A stretch of DNA of 64,000 bases from CAIWHR01 sp963836265 (GCA_963836265.1 CAWIIO010000006.1:186001-250000); one strand, 5' to 3'; shown: positions 33,269 through 42,569, counted from the stretch's first letter. Notes: generated from the letters alone by a model not told the origin. Numbers and translations: made by a program.

Positions 33269-33721
33269 TCACCCGCGTTTCGTCGTGCGCCGGGCTGCGC
33301 GTTTCGTCCTGGTCGGAGCTTTCGCAGCGCGGGCCTTCACGGCCTTTTTCGCACGTTTCGCGGGGAGCATCGGCAACTCGATCTTCGGCAGCGACTTCGG
33401 CAGCGCCTGCTGCGCGTAATCGACCACATTCGTCGCGGCCTGTTTCACCGTCGATTCAACGCTCCGCCGCGTTTGCTTCCACACCGTGTTGGCGCGCGCG
33501 AGCGACGTTTCGAACTGGTCGCCGAGAAACCGGATGGCGCGCGACTCGACGACCGTGCCTTCCTTGACCAGCGTCTTGAACACGTGACCGGCCTCGCTCT
33601 GCACCCAGTCGCGAGTGACCACCGTTGCACCCAGGCCGGCGAGCCAGACTTGTCGCGACGCGGCGAGCGCGGCTCCACCGAACTGATACGGACGAAACTG
33701 GGAGGCGATTTGCTTTTGCAT
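33269..33721 (-). CDS. phasin family protein
   Basis: A 150-residue protein with the phasin segment ASRQVWLAGLGATVVTRDWV and VFKTLVKEGTVVESRAIRF, akin to PhaF/PhaI and to the phasin at 26.6 kb. The C-terminal 35 residues are very rich in Lys, Arg and Ala (AKRAKKAVKARAAKAPTR), a histone-like tail seen in PhaF. It starts 12 bp after the GMC oxidoreductase gene on the same strand, so the coat protein and the alcohol oxidase are likely made together. Confidence 0.75.
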   Translation of the reverse strand: MQKQIASQFRPYQFGGAALAASRQVWLAGLGATVVTRDWVQSEAGHVFKTLVKEGTVVESRAIRFLGDQFETSLARANTVWKQTRRSVESTVKQAATNVVDYAQQALPKSLPKIELPMLPAKRAKKAVKARAAKAPTRTKRAARRTTKRG

Positions 33722-33733
33722 GATGCGTTCCTT

Positions 33734-35440
33734 TCAGGACGTGGTGAATCTCGAGGTCAATTTAGCGCAACCGGTTAGAGCAAACACACTAATCGCCGCG
33801 CCGCGGCGCTCCGTCGCGCCAGACGCCGGCCGCGCCGCGAGATCGGCCGCGAGTCCATCGGCAAGCCGGGCCGCGAACGCGTAAATGGAGAGCTGTGGAT
33901 TGGCGCCGATCGAAGTCGGGAACAGCGAGCCGTCGAGAACATAGAGATTCGCCAGGTGGTGATAGCGGCCGCGCGGATCGACGGCAGCCTCGCGAGGATC
34001 CGGTCCGAACGCGCAGCCTCCCATCACGTGGGCGCTGACCACCGGCGTGACGAGCGGCGAGAGCGCCAGCCCGTCGATCGCGGCGCGCGCATCGGCAAAG
34101 CGCGCGTAGGCGAGTCCCTCGCCGTGGATGGGCATCACGCTCGCGGCGCCCGCGGCGAACTGGATCTCGGCCATCGTCCGGAACGCTCGGCGCACACCGT
34201 CCCACAGATAGGGCGTCAGCGGGTAGTCGAGGACCGGCGCGCCGTCACCGTCGACGGTGACCGTCCCTCCGGGGCTGTCCGGATGAAAGCCGTCGCGCAG
34301 CAACGCGATCTCGACGTGCAGATGAGGAAGTTCCCTCATCCAGCGCGCATGCGCGGCCCCGTGGCCCGGCAGCGTGATCGCCATCAGAATCGGATGCACC
34401 GGCGGGGCTTCGAGCTTGTAGCCGATCGGGCCGTCGACCGGGAGCGAGTCGAGAAAATGGTCGGAGTAGATCGTCTGCGGCGCGCCCGAATACGGCGCGA
34501 TCACCCCGGGCATTGCCGCCGCCGAGACGACGGTGGGGTGGAGGAACGTCCGTTTGCCCACGACCCCGTGCGGGTCGGGAACCCGGCTCCGCAGCAGGAG
34601 CGCCGGTGTGCCGATGGCGCCGGCGGCGGCGACGTAGGCGCGGGCACGAACCGTGATTCGCCGCGCCGTCGTCCGCACGCCCGCCGTATCCATCGCGGCG
34701 CAGCGCAACGCCGTGACCCGCTCGCGCTGATGCACGAACTCGATTGCCCGCGCCCTCGTCACGAGGATCGCGCCGCGATCGAGTGCGCCGGGAATCGTCG
34801 TCACCAGCATCGACTGCTTGGCGTTCGTCGGACAACCCACCCCGCAATAGCCCAGGTTCCAGCAGCCCTTGACGTTGCGACGGATCGCAGCGGTTGGAAT
34901 GCCGACGGCCGCCGCCCCTCGCGCAAGCGCTTCGTTGTTCGCGTTCGGCGGCACGTCCCACGGCCCGATCGCGAGCCGCGTTTCCATCCGCGCGAACCAG
35001 GGGGCCATCTCGGCAGCCGAGAACCCGGCGAGGCCGAAGGCGCGCGCCCAGTAGTCGAGCGTCGTTCCCGGTGTGCGGAACGAGCTCGTCCAGTTGACCG
35101 TGGTCCCGCCACCGACGCAGCGTCCCTGGAGAATGTTGATCGACTTGTCCTTCGTCTTGCGCGCCGCGGATTCCTGATAGAGCTGCGGATAGGCTTCGGA
35201 TTCGAGCATGTGGAAATCGGTCGACGTCTTGAGCGGCCCCTCCTCGACCAGCACCACGTTCAAGCCGGCGCGGGCAAAGGTTTCGGCCGCGGTGCCGCCG
35301 CCCGCGCCAGTGCCGACCACCACGACGTCGGTCTCGAGATCGCGATCGCCCTCCTGCAGCGACGCGTCGAGCACCTGCCAGCCGCGCGCGATTCCCGCGT
35401 GCCAGGGATCCGGAAACAGCGGCTTGGCGGGGTTTGTCAC
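33734..35440 (-). CDS. GMC-family oxidoreductase, fatty alcohol oxidase-like
   Basis: A 568-residue FAD enzyme. The dinucleotide-binding motif is VVVGTGAGGGTAAETFARAG near residue 45, then the GMC signature region GRCVGGGTTVNWTSSFRTPG. A Cys pair lies in NLGYCGVGCPTNAKQSML, and the C-terminal active-site His region is VSAHVMGGCAFG with NLYVLDGSLFPTSIGANPQL. This layout resembles long-chain alcohol oxidases and membrane-associated alcohol dehydrogenases. It starts at GTG 35440 overlapping the stop of a Gluc3-type subunit. In this neighbourhood, oxidation of fatty alcohols from wax ester hydrolysis is the most likely job, but the substrate is inferred. Confidence 0.8.
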   Translation of the reverse strand: MTNPAKPLFPDPWHAGIARGWQVLDASLQEGDRDLETDVVVVGTGAGGGTAAETFARAGLNVVLVEEGPLKTSTDFHMLESEAYPQLYQESAARKTKDKSINILQGRCVGGGTTVNWTSSFRTPGTTLDYWARAFGLAGFSAAEMAPWFARMETRLAIGPWDVPPNANNEALARGAAAVGIPTAAIRRNVKGCWNLGYCGVGCPTNAKQSMLVTTIPGALDRGAILVTRARAIEFVHQRERVTALRCAAMDTAGVRTTARRITVRARAYVAAAGAIGTPALLLRSRVPDPHGVVGKRTFLHPTVVSAAAMPGVIAPYSGAPQTIYSDHFLDSLPVDGPIGYKLEAPPVHPILMAITLPGHGAAHARWMRELPHLHVEIALLRDGFHPDSPGGTVTVDGDGAPVLDYPLTPYLWDGVRRAFRTMAEIQFAAGAASVMPIHGEGLAYARFADARAAIDGLALSPLVTPVVSAHVMGGCAFGPDPREAAVDPRGRYHHLANLYVLDGSLFPTSIGANPQLSIYAFAARLADGLAADLAARPASGATERRGAAISVFALTGCAKLTSRFTTS

Positions 35441-35970
35441 GGTGAAAGGGCGGGCGGTCCGCCGTAGCCGATGGCGGGCCATGACCTGGGATTGCCGTAC
35501 CAGGCGGCGAAGACGAGCTGGTGGAGCGCGTCGTAAGCCGAACGCAACAGCGTGAACCGGCTTGCCCGCCAGCGTTCGAGGAACGCGGCAACGTCGGTTT
35601 CGCCCGCGTGCGCCCACTCCCCGGTGACTCGGGTCAGCGCGAGCCGCGCGGGCGCGAAGTCGAGCAACGCGAAAAGCTCTCCGAGCTCGCGCTGCGCGGC
35701 GGGCGGCAGGCCGGAAACGGCGCGGGCGACACGGGTGACCGTCTCATCGACGGCGTCGGCGCGCGGCGCCGGATCGATCGGCAGCGCCCCGCCGAGCAGC
35801 ACGGGAACAATGGCCGCGACGATCGCGGGCGCCCCAGGGTCGAGCGCGGCGAGCGGCTCGATTGGAGGCGTTGCGGTTCGCGTGTCGCGGCCGCTACGAA
35901 GCCATCGCGCGGCGACGAGCGCAGCGCCACCGGCGACGCCGGCAAGGATGAAAGTGCGGCGGGTGAGCAT
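35437..35970 (-). CDS. gluconate 2-dehydrogenase subunit 3-like protein
   Basis: A 177-residue protein with a twin-arginine signal (MLTRRTFILAGVAGGAALVA). The rest matches the Gluc3 family, small subunits that accompany GMC or FAD dehydrogenases, with LFALLDFAPARLALTRVTGE, FTLLRSAYDALHQLVFAAWY and the C-terminal NPRSWPAIGYGGPP. The stop overlaps the GTG start of the GMC gene (GTGA), so the two subunits are translationally coupled. The Tat signal suggests that the complex works at or across the inner membrane. Confidence 0.82.
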   Translation of the reverse strand: MLTRRTFILAGVAGGAALVAARWLRSGRDTRTATPPIEPLAALDPGAPAIVAAIVPVLLGGALPIDPAPRADAVDETVTRVARAVSGLPPAAQRELGELFALLDFAPARLALTRVTGEWAHAGETDVAAFLERWRASRFTLLRSAYDALHQLVFAAWYGNPRSWPAIGYGGPPALSP

Positions 35971-36157
35971 CGGGATCAGCGCGGTCGGACACAGCGACGC
36001 ACCCTCGAGGTCATTCGGATCTGCTGCAATCCGCGACCACGACCCCAATCTAGCGCTCCCGTCTAGAGAAAACAATCTAATCCGCCTGCTAAACTTGCGG
36101 GAAAGCGCTGGGACGCCGCAAGCATGTTCTGCGCCCCGCGAGACAACCGCCCGCCCC

Positions 36158-36917
36158 ATGTCCAACTCTTCGAAGCCGGCGCACGCGGCGCTCACGGACG
36201 GCCTCGCCCAGCTTGCCCGGCTGCACGCGGAACGCGGGGCGAACCCGATCCTTGCCGGCGCGCTCGAGCGCGTGCGCGACCTGGCAGGCGCGGCGACTGC
36301 GGATGACTTACGCCGATCTCGCCGCGCAGGATCGCTACGCCGACGCGATTTCCTTTTTCCAATCCGATCTCTACGGCGCCGACTTCGCGCAACGCGACGC
36401 CGATCTGGCGCGTGTCGTTCCGGTGATGGCACGAATGCTTCCCGAGCGCGTCATCGAGACGATCGGGAAGGCGGTCGAGCTCCACGTGCTGTCGCAGACG
36501 CTCGATCGATCGCTGCTCGCGCGGCTGCCGCGCGCGGACGGCCAGTTCAGCGTGGCCGAGTACTGCAAGGCCTATCGGCGAATGGGCAAGCGGCCGGAAC
36601 GCGAGCGGCAGATTCGGTTGACGAGCGAAATCGGCGCCGCCCTCGAGGGCTACGTGAAGAAGCCGCTGCTCCACGCGGCGCTCGTGATGATGCGGCAACC
36701 GGCGCGGATGGCCGGGCTCTCGGCGTTGCAAGATTTTCTGGAGCGCGGCTTTGCCGCCTTCCGAAAGATGAACGGCGCTCGCGAATTCCTGGCGACGATC
36801 GAATCGCGGGAGACGGCGCTGATGGAGTCTGTCTATGCGGGCGAGACCGCGCCGTTTCCTGACCCGCTGCAACCGCAGCCTGCGGCCGCGCCACGACCGG
36901 CTCAAGCGTCCGCCTGA
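36158..36917 (+). pseudogene. FFLEELY-motif-type protein, split by a one-base frameshift
   Basis: The ATG at 36158 opens MSNSSKPAHAALTDG and continues family-like to VRDL near 36283, but that frame then loses sense. A frame one base further on carries WQARRLRMTYADLAAQDRYA and ISFFQSDLYGADFAQRDADL to a stop at 36917. Removing one C from the pair at 36280-36281 joins them as RVRDWQARRLRMTYADL and gives about 252 residues. The conserved block SFFQSDLYG is the motif of a family of unknown function named after FFLEELY. Either the base is a sequencing error, or the gene is broken, or translation starts at the internal ATG at 36303. Confidence 0.65.
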
Positions 36918-36943
36918 CGCTTGCGGCGACGGCTTGTCTGCGG

Positions 36944-37231
36944 TCAGGCCCTTCCCTTGCCGAAGTACTTGTCGAAGTCGCGGTGCACCACCTGCTCGAT
37001 CGTCGGCTTCAACATCGACAGCAGGAAACCCAGTTCGCAATCGAGACGCACTTCGCCCCTGCCGACGTGCAGCGTGCCGGCAACGCCCGGGCGCCTGAAG
37101 TCGATGTGATCGCCGTTCCACGTGCATTCGAGGTCGAAGCGCTCGGTCAGGTCGTCGGCGATCTTCTGCGCCGCCACCTTCGCCTTTTGGTGGGACAGGT
37201 GATGCTTTTTCGCGATTGCGACCGTAGCCAT
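36944..37231 (-). CDS. polyhydroxyalkanoic acid system family protein
   Basis: A 95-residue protein matching the PHA granule-region family (PHA_gran_rgn). It begins MATVAIAKKHHLSHQKAKVA, continues DDLTERFDLECTWNGDHIDF and VRLDCELGFLLSMLKPTIEQ, and ends near FDKYFGKGRA. An ATG at 37240 is in frame, but its GAGGAGG directly abuts it, while the ATG at 37231 has the same ribosome binding site at 9-base spacing, so 37231 is preferred. Members occur near PHA genes; no PHA synthase is in this window. Confidence 0.8.
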   Translation of the reverse strand: MATVAIAKKHHLSHQKAKVAAQKIADDLTERFDLECTWNGDHIDFRRPGVAGTLHVGRGEVRLDCELGFLLSMLKPTIEQVVHRDFDKYFGKGRA

Positions 37232-37301
37232 GGACCGCATCCTCCTCAGCATCGAAGTATAGCCAACTGCACGCGTGACCCGGCGCCTCGACGGGAAGGG
37301 C

Positions 37302-38987
37302 ATGACCGCCAACATCGCTGATCTTTTCGCGCAGCACCTGGCGCGTCCCGACACCGTCCTCTATCGCCATCACGCGGCGGGGAGTTGGCGCGACGTGACG
37401 GCCGGCGGGCTCGCGAAGGAAATCGCGCGCTGGCAGGCGGCGTTCCGGCGCGAAGGCCTGGCACCCGGCGATCGCATCGCGCTTTGTGCGCGCAACGGCG
37501 TCGATTGGGCGGCAATCGACCTCGCGGCGCTCGGCCTGGCCCTCGTCGTCGTGCCGCTCTACGTCGAGGACAACGCTGAAAACATCGCGTGGTGCGTCGC
37601 CGATGCGGATGCCAAGCTCGTCGTGGTCGAAAACGTCCGGCTTTCGCATGGCGTGCGCAAGGCTGGGGCGGAAAGCGGACGGGCGCCGCGGATCGCCGTG
37701 CTGCGCGCGGAGGCGGCGCTGGCGGAGGCCAACGGCACCGTGACGGCGGCGCGGCTCCTGCCCGCCGACGGCGGCGAAGTCGAGATCCAATCGCTGCCGT
37801 CCGACACGCTCGCCACGATCTGCTATACATCGGGCACGGCCGGCCGGCCCAAAGGCGTGATGCTGTCGCACGGCAACATCATCGCGAACGTGATGTCGTG
37901 CCGGGCGACGCGAATGGCGCGACCGGCCGATCGCTTCCTGTCGGTGCTGCCGCTGTCGCACATGTTCGAACGCACCGGCGGCTATTATCTGCCGCTGTCG
38001 CTGGGCGCGCAGGTGGTGTTTGCCCGCGGGATCGCGCACCTCGCCGACGATCTCGTCACGCAGGCGCCGACGGCGATGTTCGCGGTGCCGCGGATCTTCG
38101 AGCGCCTGGCGACGCGCATCGACCACAGGCTTGCCGCGTCGCCACTGAAAAAGGCGCTCTTCGACCGCTGCGTCCACATGGGCTGGCGAATAGCGCAGGG
38201 CAATGCGTCGCCGATCGCGCGGCTCGTCTCGGGAGCCCTGCACGCGCTCGTCGCGCGACCGATCCTCGCGAGCCTTGGCGGGCGGCTGCGCCTCGTCGTC
38301 GTCGGTGGCGCGCCGTTCGATCCGGCGCTCGCACGGCGGTTCATCGGCCTCGGCCTTCCGCTGCTGCAGGGCTACGGGATGACCGAGGCGTCGCCGGTGA
38401 TCTCCGTGAATCTCGAACGCGACAACGCGCCGGAATCCGTCGGTCCGCCGCTACCCGGCGTGCAAGCAAGGACGCTCGAGAGCGGCGAGCTCGTCGTGCG
38501 AGGCGCCAACGTCATGCTCGGCTACTGGCGCAATGACGACGCGACGCGCGCTTCGCTCGATCCCGACGGCTGGCTCCATACCGGCGATCTGGCCGAAATC
38601 CGCGGCGGCAAGATCTACATCCGCGGGCGGGCGAAGGACATCCTGGTCATGTCGAGTGGCGAAAAGCTCTCGCCGCAGGACGTCGAGCTTGCGTTGTTGC
38701 ACGACCCGGTGTTCGAGCAGGTCATGCTGGTCGGGGAGGGCCATCCCTTTCCGGTGCTGCTGGCCGTGACGCAGGAGCGCGACGAGAAAGCGCTGCTGCA
38801 GCGCGCGAACGAGCAGTTGAAGGGTTTCCCGCGCTGGGTCCGCGTGCGCCGCGTGATCGCGACGCGCGAGCCGTGGGACATCGAGAATGGATTCCTGACT
38901 CCGACGATGAAGCTCAAGCGCCCGCTGCTCGCCGCATGTTTCAAGAACAGGATCGAGGCGGCCTACGCGATGCAGGCGCCGGATTGA
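37302..38987 (+). CDS. fadD: long-chain fatty acid-CoA ligase (AMP-forming)
   Basis: Activates fatty acids as acyl-AMP and then acyl-CoA. About 561 residues. The P-loop is TICYTSGTAGRPKGVMLSHG, the aromatic/Gly motif is GYGMTEASPVISVN, the hinge region is TGDLAEIRGGKIYIRGRAKD and the catalytic C-terminal block is MSSGEKLSPQDVELAL. The pattern is of the long-chain FAA/FadD15-like branch, unlike the second ligase at 46-47.6 kb. A GTG at 37275 is an in-frame alternative start. It diverges from the PHA-system gene with about 70 bp between starts. Confidence 0.88.
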   Translation: MTANIADLFAQHLARPDTVLYRHHAAGSWRDVTAGGLAKEIARWQAAFRREGLAPGDRIALCARNGVDWAAIDLAALGLALVVVPLYVEDNAENIAWCVADADAKLVVVENVRLSHGVRKAGAESGRAPRIAVLRAEAALAEANGTVTAARLLPADGGEVEIQSLPSDTLATICYTSGTAGRPKGVMLSHGNIIANVMSCRATRMARPADRFLSVLPLSHMFERTGGYYLPLSLGAQVVFARGIAHLADDLVTQAPTAMFAVPRIFERLATRIDHRLAASPLKKALFDRCVHMGWRIAQGNASPIARLVSGALHALVARPILASLGGRLRLVVVGGAPFDPALARRFIGLGLPLLQGYGMTEASPVISVNLERDNAPESVGPPLPGVQARTLESGELVVRGANVMLGYWRNDDATRASLDPDGWLHTGDLAEIRGGKIYIRGRAKDILVMSSGEKLSPQDVELALLHDPVFEQVMLVGEGHPFPVLLAVTQERDEKALLQRANEQLKGFPRWVRVRRVIATREPWDIENGFLTPTMKLKRPLLAACFKNRIEAAYAMQAPD

Positions 38988-39105
38988 GCGAGACGATGAG
39001 CCCACGGCGCTGGCGCCGGGAAGACTCCCCGAGATACAGCCCACACCATGAGAGCGAATACTTACATCACCGGCCGAATTAATTGCCTCCCTCCCTGCTC
39101 GATGC

Positions 39106-39134
39106 TTGACGAAGGCCGGTCACCCCGTTAGCAT
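39106..39134 (+). promoter_or_regulatory. sigma-70 type promoter for tetR-fadE cluster
   Basis: TTGACG (39106-39111) and TAGCAT (39129-39134) are separated by exactly 17 bp, close to the -35/-10 consensus. The predicted start lies near 39141, inside the palindrome described next, about 100 bp before the tetR ATG. The rest of the 38988-39241 gap shows no other feature. Confidence 0.6.
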
Positions 39135-39138
39135 TTAA

Positions 39139-39152
39139 AACAAACGTTTGTT
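39139..39152. promoter_or_regulatory. palindromic operator, likely for the adjacent TetR
   Basis: AACAAACGTTTGTT is a perfect 14-bp palindrome placed 4 bp after the -10 box. Its core CAAACGTTTG resembles half-sites of fatty-acid-responsive TetR repressors such as PsrA (GAAAC and GTTTC type). Binding there would block transcription start, so autorepression of the tetR-fadE transcript is likely. I saw no second copy of the palindrome in this window. Confidence 0.6.
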
Positions 39153-39241
39153 CCAAACGGATCGAACGGTGAAATTGCGGGTGCGGTCAAATGCGGGCGG
39201 ACTCCGGACGCCTTCCGCGACCGCTGCCGTTAAGGAGACCC

Positions 39242-39961
39242 ATGGCAGGAAGCGTTGTCGCGATGACCGACGCACGCGCGCCGCAGGCGACCAAGGGCAG
39301 GATTCTGGACGCTGCCGAAGGCCTGTTCATGGAACATGGCTTCGAGGCGACGAGCATGCGGGCGATCACCGCGGCAGCGGGCGTCAACCTCGCCGCGGTC
39401 AACTACCACTTCGGCAGCAAGGAAGAGCTGTTCCAGTCGGTGCTGACCCGCAGGCTCGATCCGATGAACCAGGCGCGCCTCGACCTGCTGACGCGCCTGG
39501 AGCGCGACACGGCGCCGCATCCGGTGCCCTGCGAGCGGATCCTGTCGGCGATGTTCATTCCGGCGCTTGCGCTCGCCCGCGACCCTGCGCGCGGCGGGAA
39601 GAATTTCCTGCGGCTCCTCGGCCGCGCGTACGCCGATCCGGCCCCGTTCATCCGGCGGTTCCTGTCCGGCCAGTACGCGGTGATGATCGCCCGTTTCAAG
39701 GCGGCGTTCGCCCGCGCGCTGCCGCAACTCCCGGCGAAGGAGCTTTCCTGGCGCCTGCACTTCATCATGGGCGCGCTGTCCTATACGTTGGCCGGCACCG
39801 ACGCGCTCAGGCTGATCGCGGAACTCACGCCGGCCGAGTCGGGCAACGACGAAATGCTGCTGCGCCGCCTCGCGCCATTCCTCCTCGCCGGATTGCAATC
39901 GCCACCGGAGCTGCCGGAGGCGAGCCGGGTGCTCGATGGCGAGCTGCAGCGGCTCCGCTGA
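39242..39961 (+). CDS. TetR-family regulator of the fad cluster
   Basis: A 239-residue TetR protein. The DNA-binding part is KGRILDAAEGLFMEHGFEAT followed by SMRAITAAAGVNLAAVNYHF and GSKEELFQ. The C-terminal domain (AMFIPALALARDPARGGKNF, ELSWRLHFIMGALSYTLAGT) is like PsrA-type regulators that sense acyl-CoA or fatty acids. The ATG at 39242 follows AAGGAG at a good distance. fadE starts 37 bp downstream, so regulator and beta-oxidation genes share a transcript under the palindromic operator. Confidence 0.85.
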   Translation: MAGSVVAMTDARAPQATKGRILDAAEGLFMEHGFEATSMRAITAAAGVNLAAVNYHFGSKEELFQSVLTRRLDPMNQARLDLLTRLERDTAPHPVPCERILSAMFIPALALARDPARGGKNFLRLLGRAYADPAPFIRRFLSGQYAVMIARFKAAFARALPQLPAKELSWRLHFIMGALSYTLAGTDALRLIAELTPAESGNDEMLLRRLAPFLLAGLQSPPELPEASRVLDGELQRLR

Positions 39962-39998
39962 TCGTGTCCTGCCGTGATCATCCCGCAAGGAGCTCTCG

Positions 39999-42521
39999 AT
40001 GCTGACCCTGGTCTTCGTTGTCGCCGCCCTCGTCGGTGCGCTTGCGCTCGCTTACGTCAACGCGTCGGGCGTTCTGTGGAGCGCGGGCCTCGCCGTGGCG
40101 CTCGTCACCGCCTGGGGCACGAAGGCGCTTTCGGCGTGGCTCGTGCTCGTCCTCGCGGTCGTGTTCGCGCCGCTCGCGATTGTGCTCAACGTTCCCGCCC
40201 TGCGCCGCAAGCTCCTGAGCGATGGGGTGCTGGCCGCGTTCCGCAAGGTGCTGCCGCCGATGTCGCAAACGGAACGCGACGCGATCGAAGCCGGTACCGT
40301 CTGGTGGGATGGCGAGCTGTTCTCGGGCAGACCCGACTGGAAGAAGCTCCTCGCGGCGCCGCGCCCGACGCTCACGCCCGAGGAGCAGCGCTTCCTCGAT
40401 CACGAGACCGAGGAACTGTGCGCGATGGTCACCGAATGGGAGGCCACGAACCTCCTGCGCGACCTCCCGTCCCCGGTCTGGCAGTACATCAAGGACAAGG
40501 GCTTCTGGGGGATGAACATCGCGAAGGAGTACGGCGGACTCGGCTTCTCCGCGTACGCGCATTCGCAGGTAATGACCAAGCTGTCCACTCATTCCGGCAC
40601 CGTCTCGGTGACCGTGATGGTGCCGAACTCGCTCGGCCCCGGCGAGCTGATCGCGGAGTACGGCACCGACGAGCAGAAGCGCCACTATCTGCCGCGGCTC
40701 GCCAAAGGGCTCGAAATCCCGTGCTTCGCGCTCACCAACCCGAACGCAGGCTCGGACGCCGCGGCGATCCCCGACTACGGTGTCGTCTGCTGGGGCGAGC
40801 ACGACGGCAAGCGCACGCTGGGTGTGCGCGTGACCTGGGAGAAGCGCTACATCACGCTCGGCCCGGTGGCGACGCTGCTCGGCCTCGCCTTCCGCGCCCA
40901 TGACCCCGAACATCTCGTCGGCGACAAGGAAGACATCGGCATCACCTGCGCGCTCGTTCCGACGTCGCATCCCGGCGTCGAAACCGGCCGCCGACACATG
41001 CCGCTGACCGCGGCGTTCCAGAACGGCCCGACCTGGGGCAAGGACGTCTTCATTCCGATGGACTGGGTGATCGGCGGGCAGCCGATGCTGGGCCGCGGCT
41101 GGCGGATGCTGATGGAGTGCCTCGCCGCCGGGCGTGGAATTTCGCTGCCGTCCTCGTCGACCGGCATGGCGAAGCTCGCCGTGCGGGCGACGGGCGGCTA
41201 CGCCCGCGTGCGCACCCAGTTCAAGACGCCGATCGGCAAGTTCGAAGGGATCGAAGAGCCCCTCGCGCGGATGGGGGGCAACCTGTACCTGATGGACGCC
41301 GCGCGCGTGCTGACCACGACGGCGGTGGATCTCGGCGAGAAGCCGGCGGTGATCTCCGGCATCGCCAAGCTGCATCTGACCGAGCGCGGGCGCCAGGTCG
41401 TCGCCGACGCGATGGACGTCGTCGGCGGCAAGGGCATATGCTTGGGGCCGTCGAACTTCATCGGCGCCGCGTACATGCAGGTGCCGATCATGATCACGGT
41501 CGAGGGCGCCAATATTCTGACCCGGAGCCTGATCGTGTTCGGCCAGGGCGCGATCCGCTGCCACCCGTACGTGTTGAAGGAAATCGAGGCCGCCCGCGAG
41601 GCCGATCGGACGAAGGCTTCGATCGCCTTCGATGCGGCGCTCTTCGGCCATCTCGGCTTTGCGCTGTCGAACATGGCGCGGACCTTCGTGACCGGCATCA
41701 CCGGCTCGCATTTCGTCCGCGTGCCGTCCGACGTGGCGCCGGAGACGCGCCGCTACTACCAGCAGCTCACGCGCTACTCGGCTGCGCTCGCGTTCCTCGC
41801 TGACGTGTCGATGGGCTCGCTCGGTGGTGCGCTCAAGCGCAAGGAGAAGCTCTCGGCGCGGTTGGGCGACGTCCTGTCGCTCATGTACCTCTGCTCGGCG
41901 ACGCTCAAGCGCTACGAGGACGAAGGCCGGCAGCAGGCCGACGCCCCGTTGATGCACTGGGCGATCTGGGACGCGATGTTCAAGGCGCAAACGGCCTTCG
42001 AGGGCGTGATCTCCAATTTCCCCAACCGGGCGATCGCCGCGCTCATGCGCCGCATCGTGTTCCCGCTCGGGCGCCCGTATGTCGTGCCCTCGGACAAGCT
42101 GGGCCACGAGGTCGCGAAGCTGCTGCTCGAACCCTCGGCGGCGCGCGACCGGCTGACGGCGGGCGTGTACGTCCCGGAGGCCACCGACGATCCGCTCGCG
42201 CTGATCGAACGGGCGCTGGTCGCGACGCTCGCGGCGGAGCCCGTCGAAGCGAAGATCCGCGCCGGGGCGAAGGAAGAACGGTTCGATGCGAAGCTTCCGG
42301 CGGGCGCGGGCATCGACGCGCTGGTCGAGCGCGCACGAGCCGCCGGAATCATCACCGCCGCCGAGGGCGCCGCGGTGCTCGCGGCGCGCGATCTCACCGC
42401 CAAGGTGATCCGCGTCGATGACTTTCCGCAGGACCTCGGCGTGTCCGACGCGAACGCCGGCCCGACGAGCGGCGCTCAATCGTCGCCGTCGCCGCCCGTC
42501 GTCCACAAGGCAGCCGCGTGA
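39999..42521 (+). CDS. fadE: acyl-CoA dehydrogenase FadE
   Basis: Catalyses the first oxidation of beta-oxidation, acyl-CoA to trans-2-enoyl-CoA, with FAD. At 840 residues it matches the large FadE type. Two N-terminal hydrophobic stretches (TLVFVVAALVGALALAYVNA and AWLVLVLAVVFAPLAIVLNV) suggest membrane attachment. The dehydrogenase core has KGFWGMNIAKEYGGLGFSAY, CFALTNPNAGSDAAAIPDYG, TWEKRYITLGPVATLLGLAF, FQNGPTWGKDVFIPMDWVIG and VEGANILTRSLIVFGQGAIR. It is followed by fadI after 48 bp. Confidence 0.94.
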   Translation: MLTLVFVVAALVGALALAYVNASGVLWSAGLAVALVTAWGTKALSAWLVLVLAVVFAPLAIVLNVPALRRKLLSDGVLAAFRKVLPPMSQTERDAIEAGTVWWDGELFSGRPDWKKLLAAPRPTLTPEEQRFLDHETEELCAMVTEWEATNLLRDLPSPVWQYIKDKGFWGMNIAKEYGGLGFSAYAHSQVMTKLSTHSGTVSVTVMVPNSLGPGELIAEYGTDEQKRHYLPRLAKGLEIPCFALTNPNAGSDAAAIPDYGVVCWGEHDGKRTLGVRVTWEKRYITLGPVATLLGLAFRAHDPEHLVGDKEDIGITCALVPTSHPGVETGRRHMPLTAAFQNGPTWGKDVFIPMDWVIGGQPMLGRGWRMLMECLAAGRGISLPSSSTGMAKLAVRATGGYARVRTQFKTPIGKFEGIEEPLARMGGNLYLMDAARVLTTTAVDLGEKPAVISGIAKLHLTERGRQVVADAMDVVGGKGICLGPSNFIGAAYMQVPIMITVEGANILTRSLIVFGQGAIRCHPYVLKEIEAAREADRTKASIAFDAALFGHLGFALSNMARTFVTGITGSHFVRVPSDVAPETRRYYQQLTRYSAALAFLADVSMGSLGGALKRKEKLSARLGDVLSLMYLCSATLKRYEDEGRQQADAPLMHWAIWDAMFKAQTAFEGVISNFPNRAIAALMRRIVFPLGRPYVVPSDKLGHEVAKLLLEPSAARDRLTAGVYVPEATDDPLALIERALVATLAAEPVEAKIRAGAKEERFDAKLPAGAGIDALVERARAAGIITAAEGAAVLAARDLTAKVIRVDDFPQDLGVSDANAGPTSGAQSSPSPPVVHKAAA

Positions 42522-42569
42522 AGCGAGCGCGGTGAACGCGTCTGCACGGGAGGGCACGAGGATGATCGC

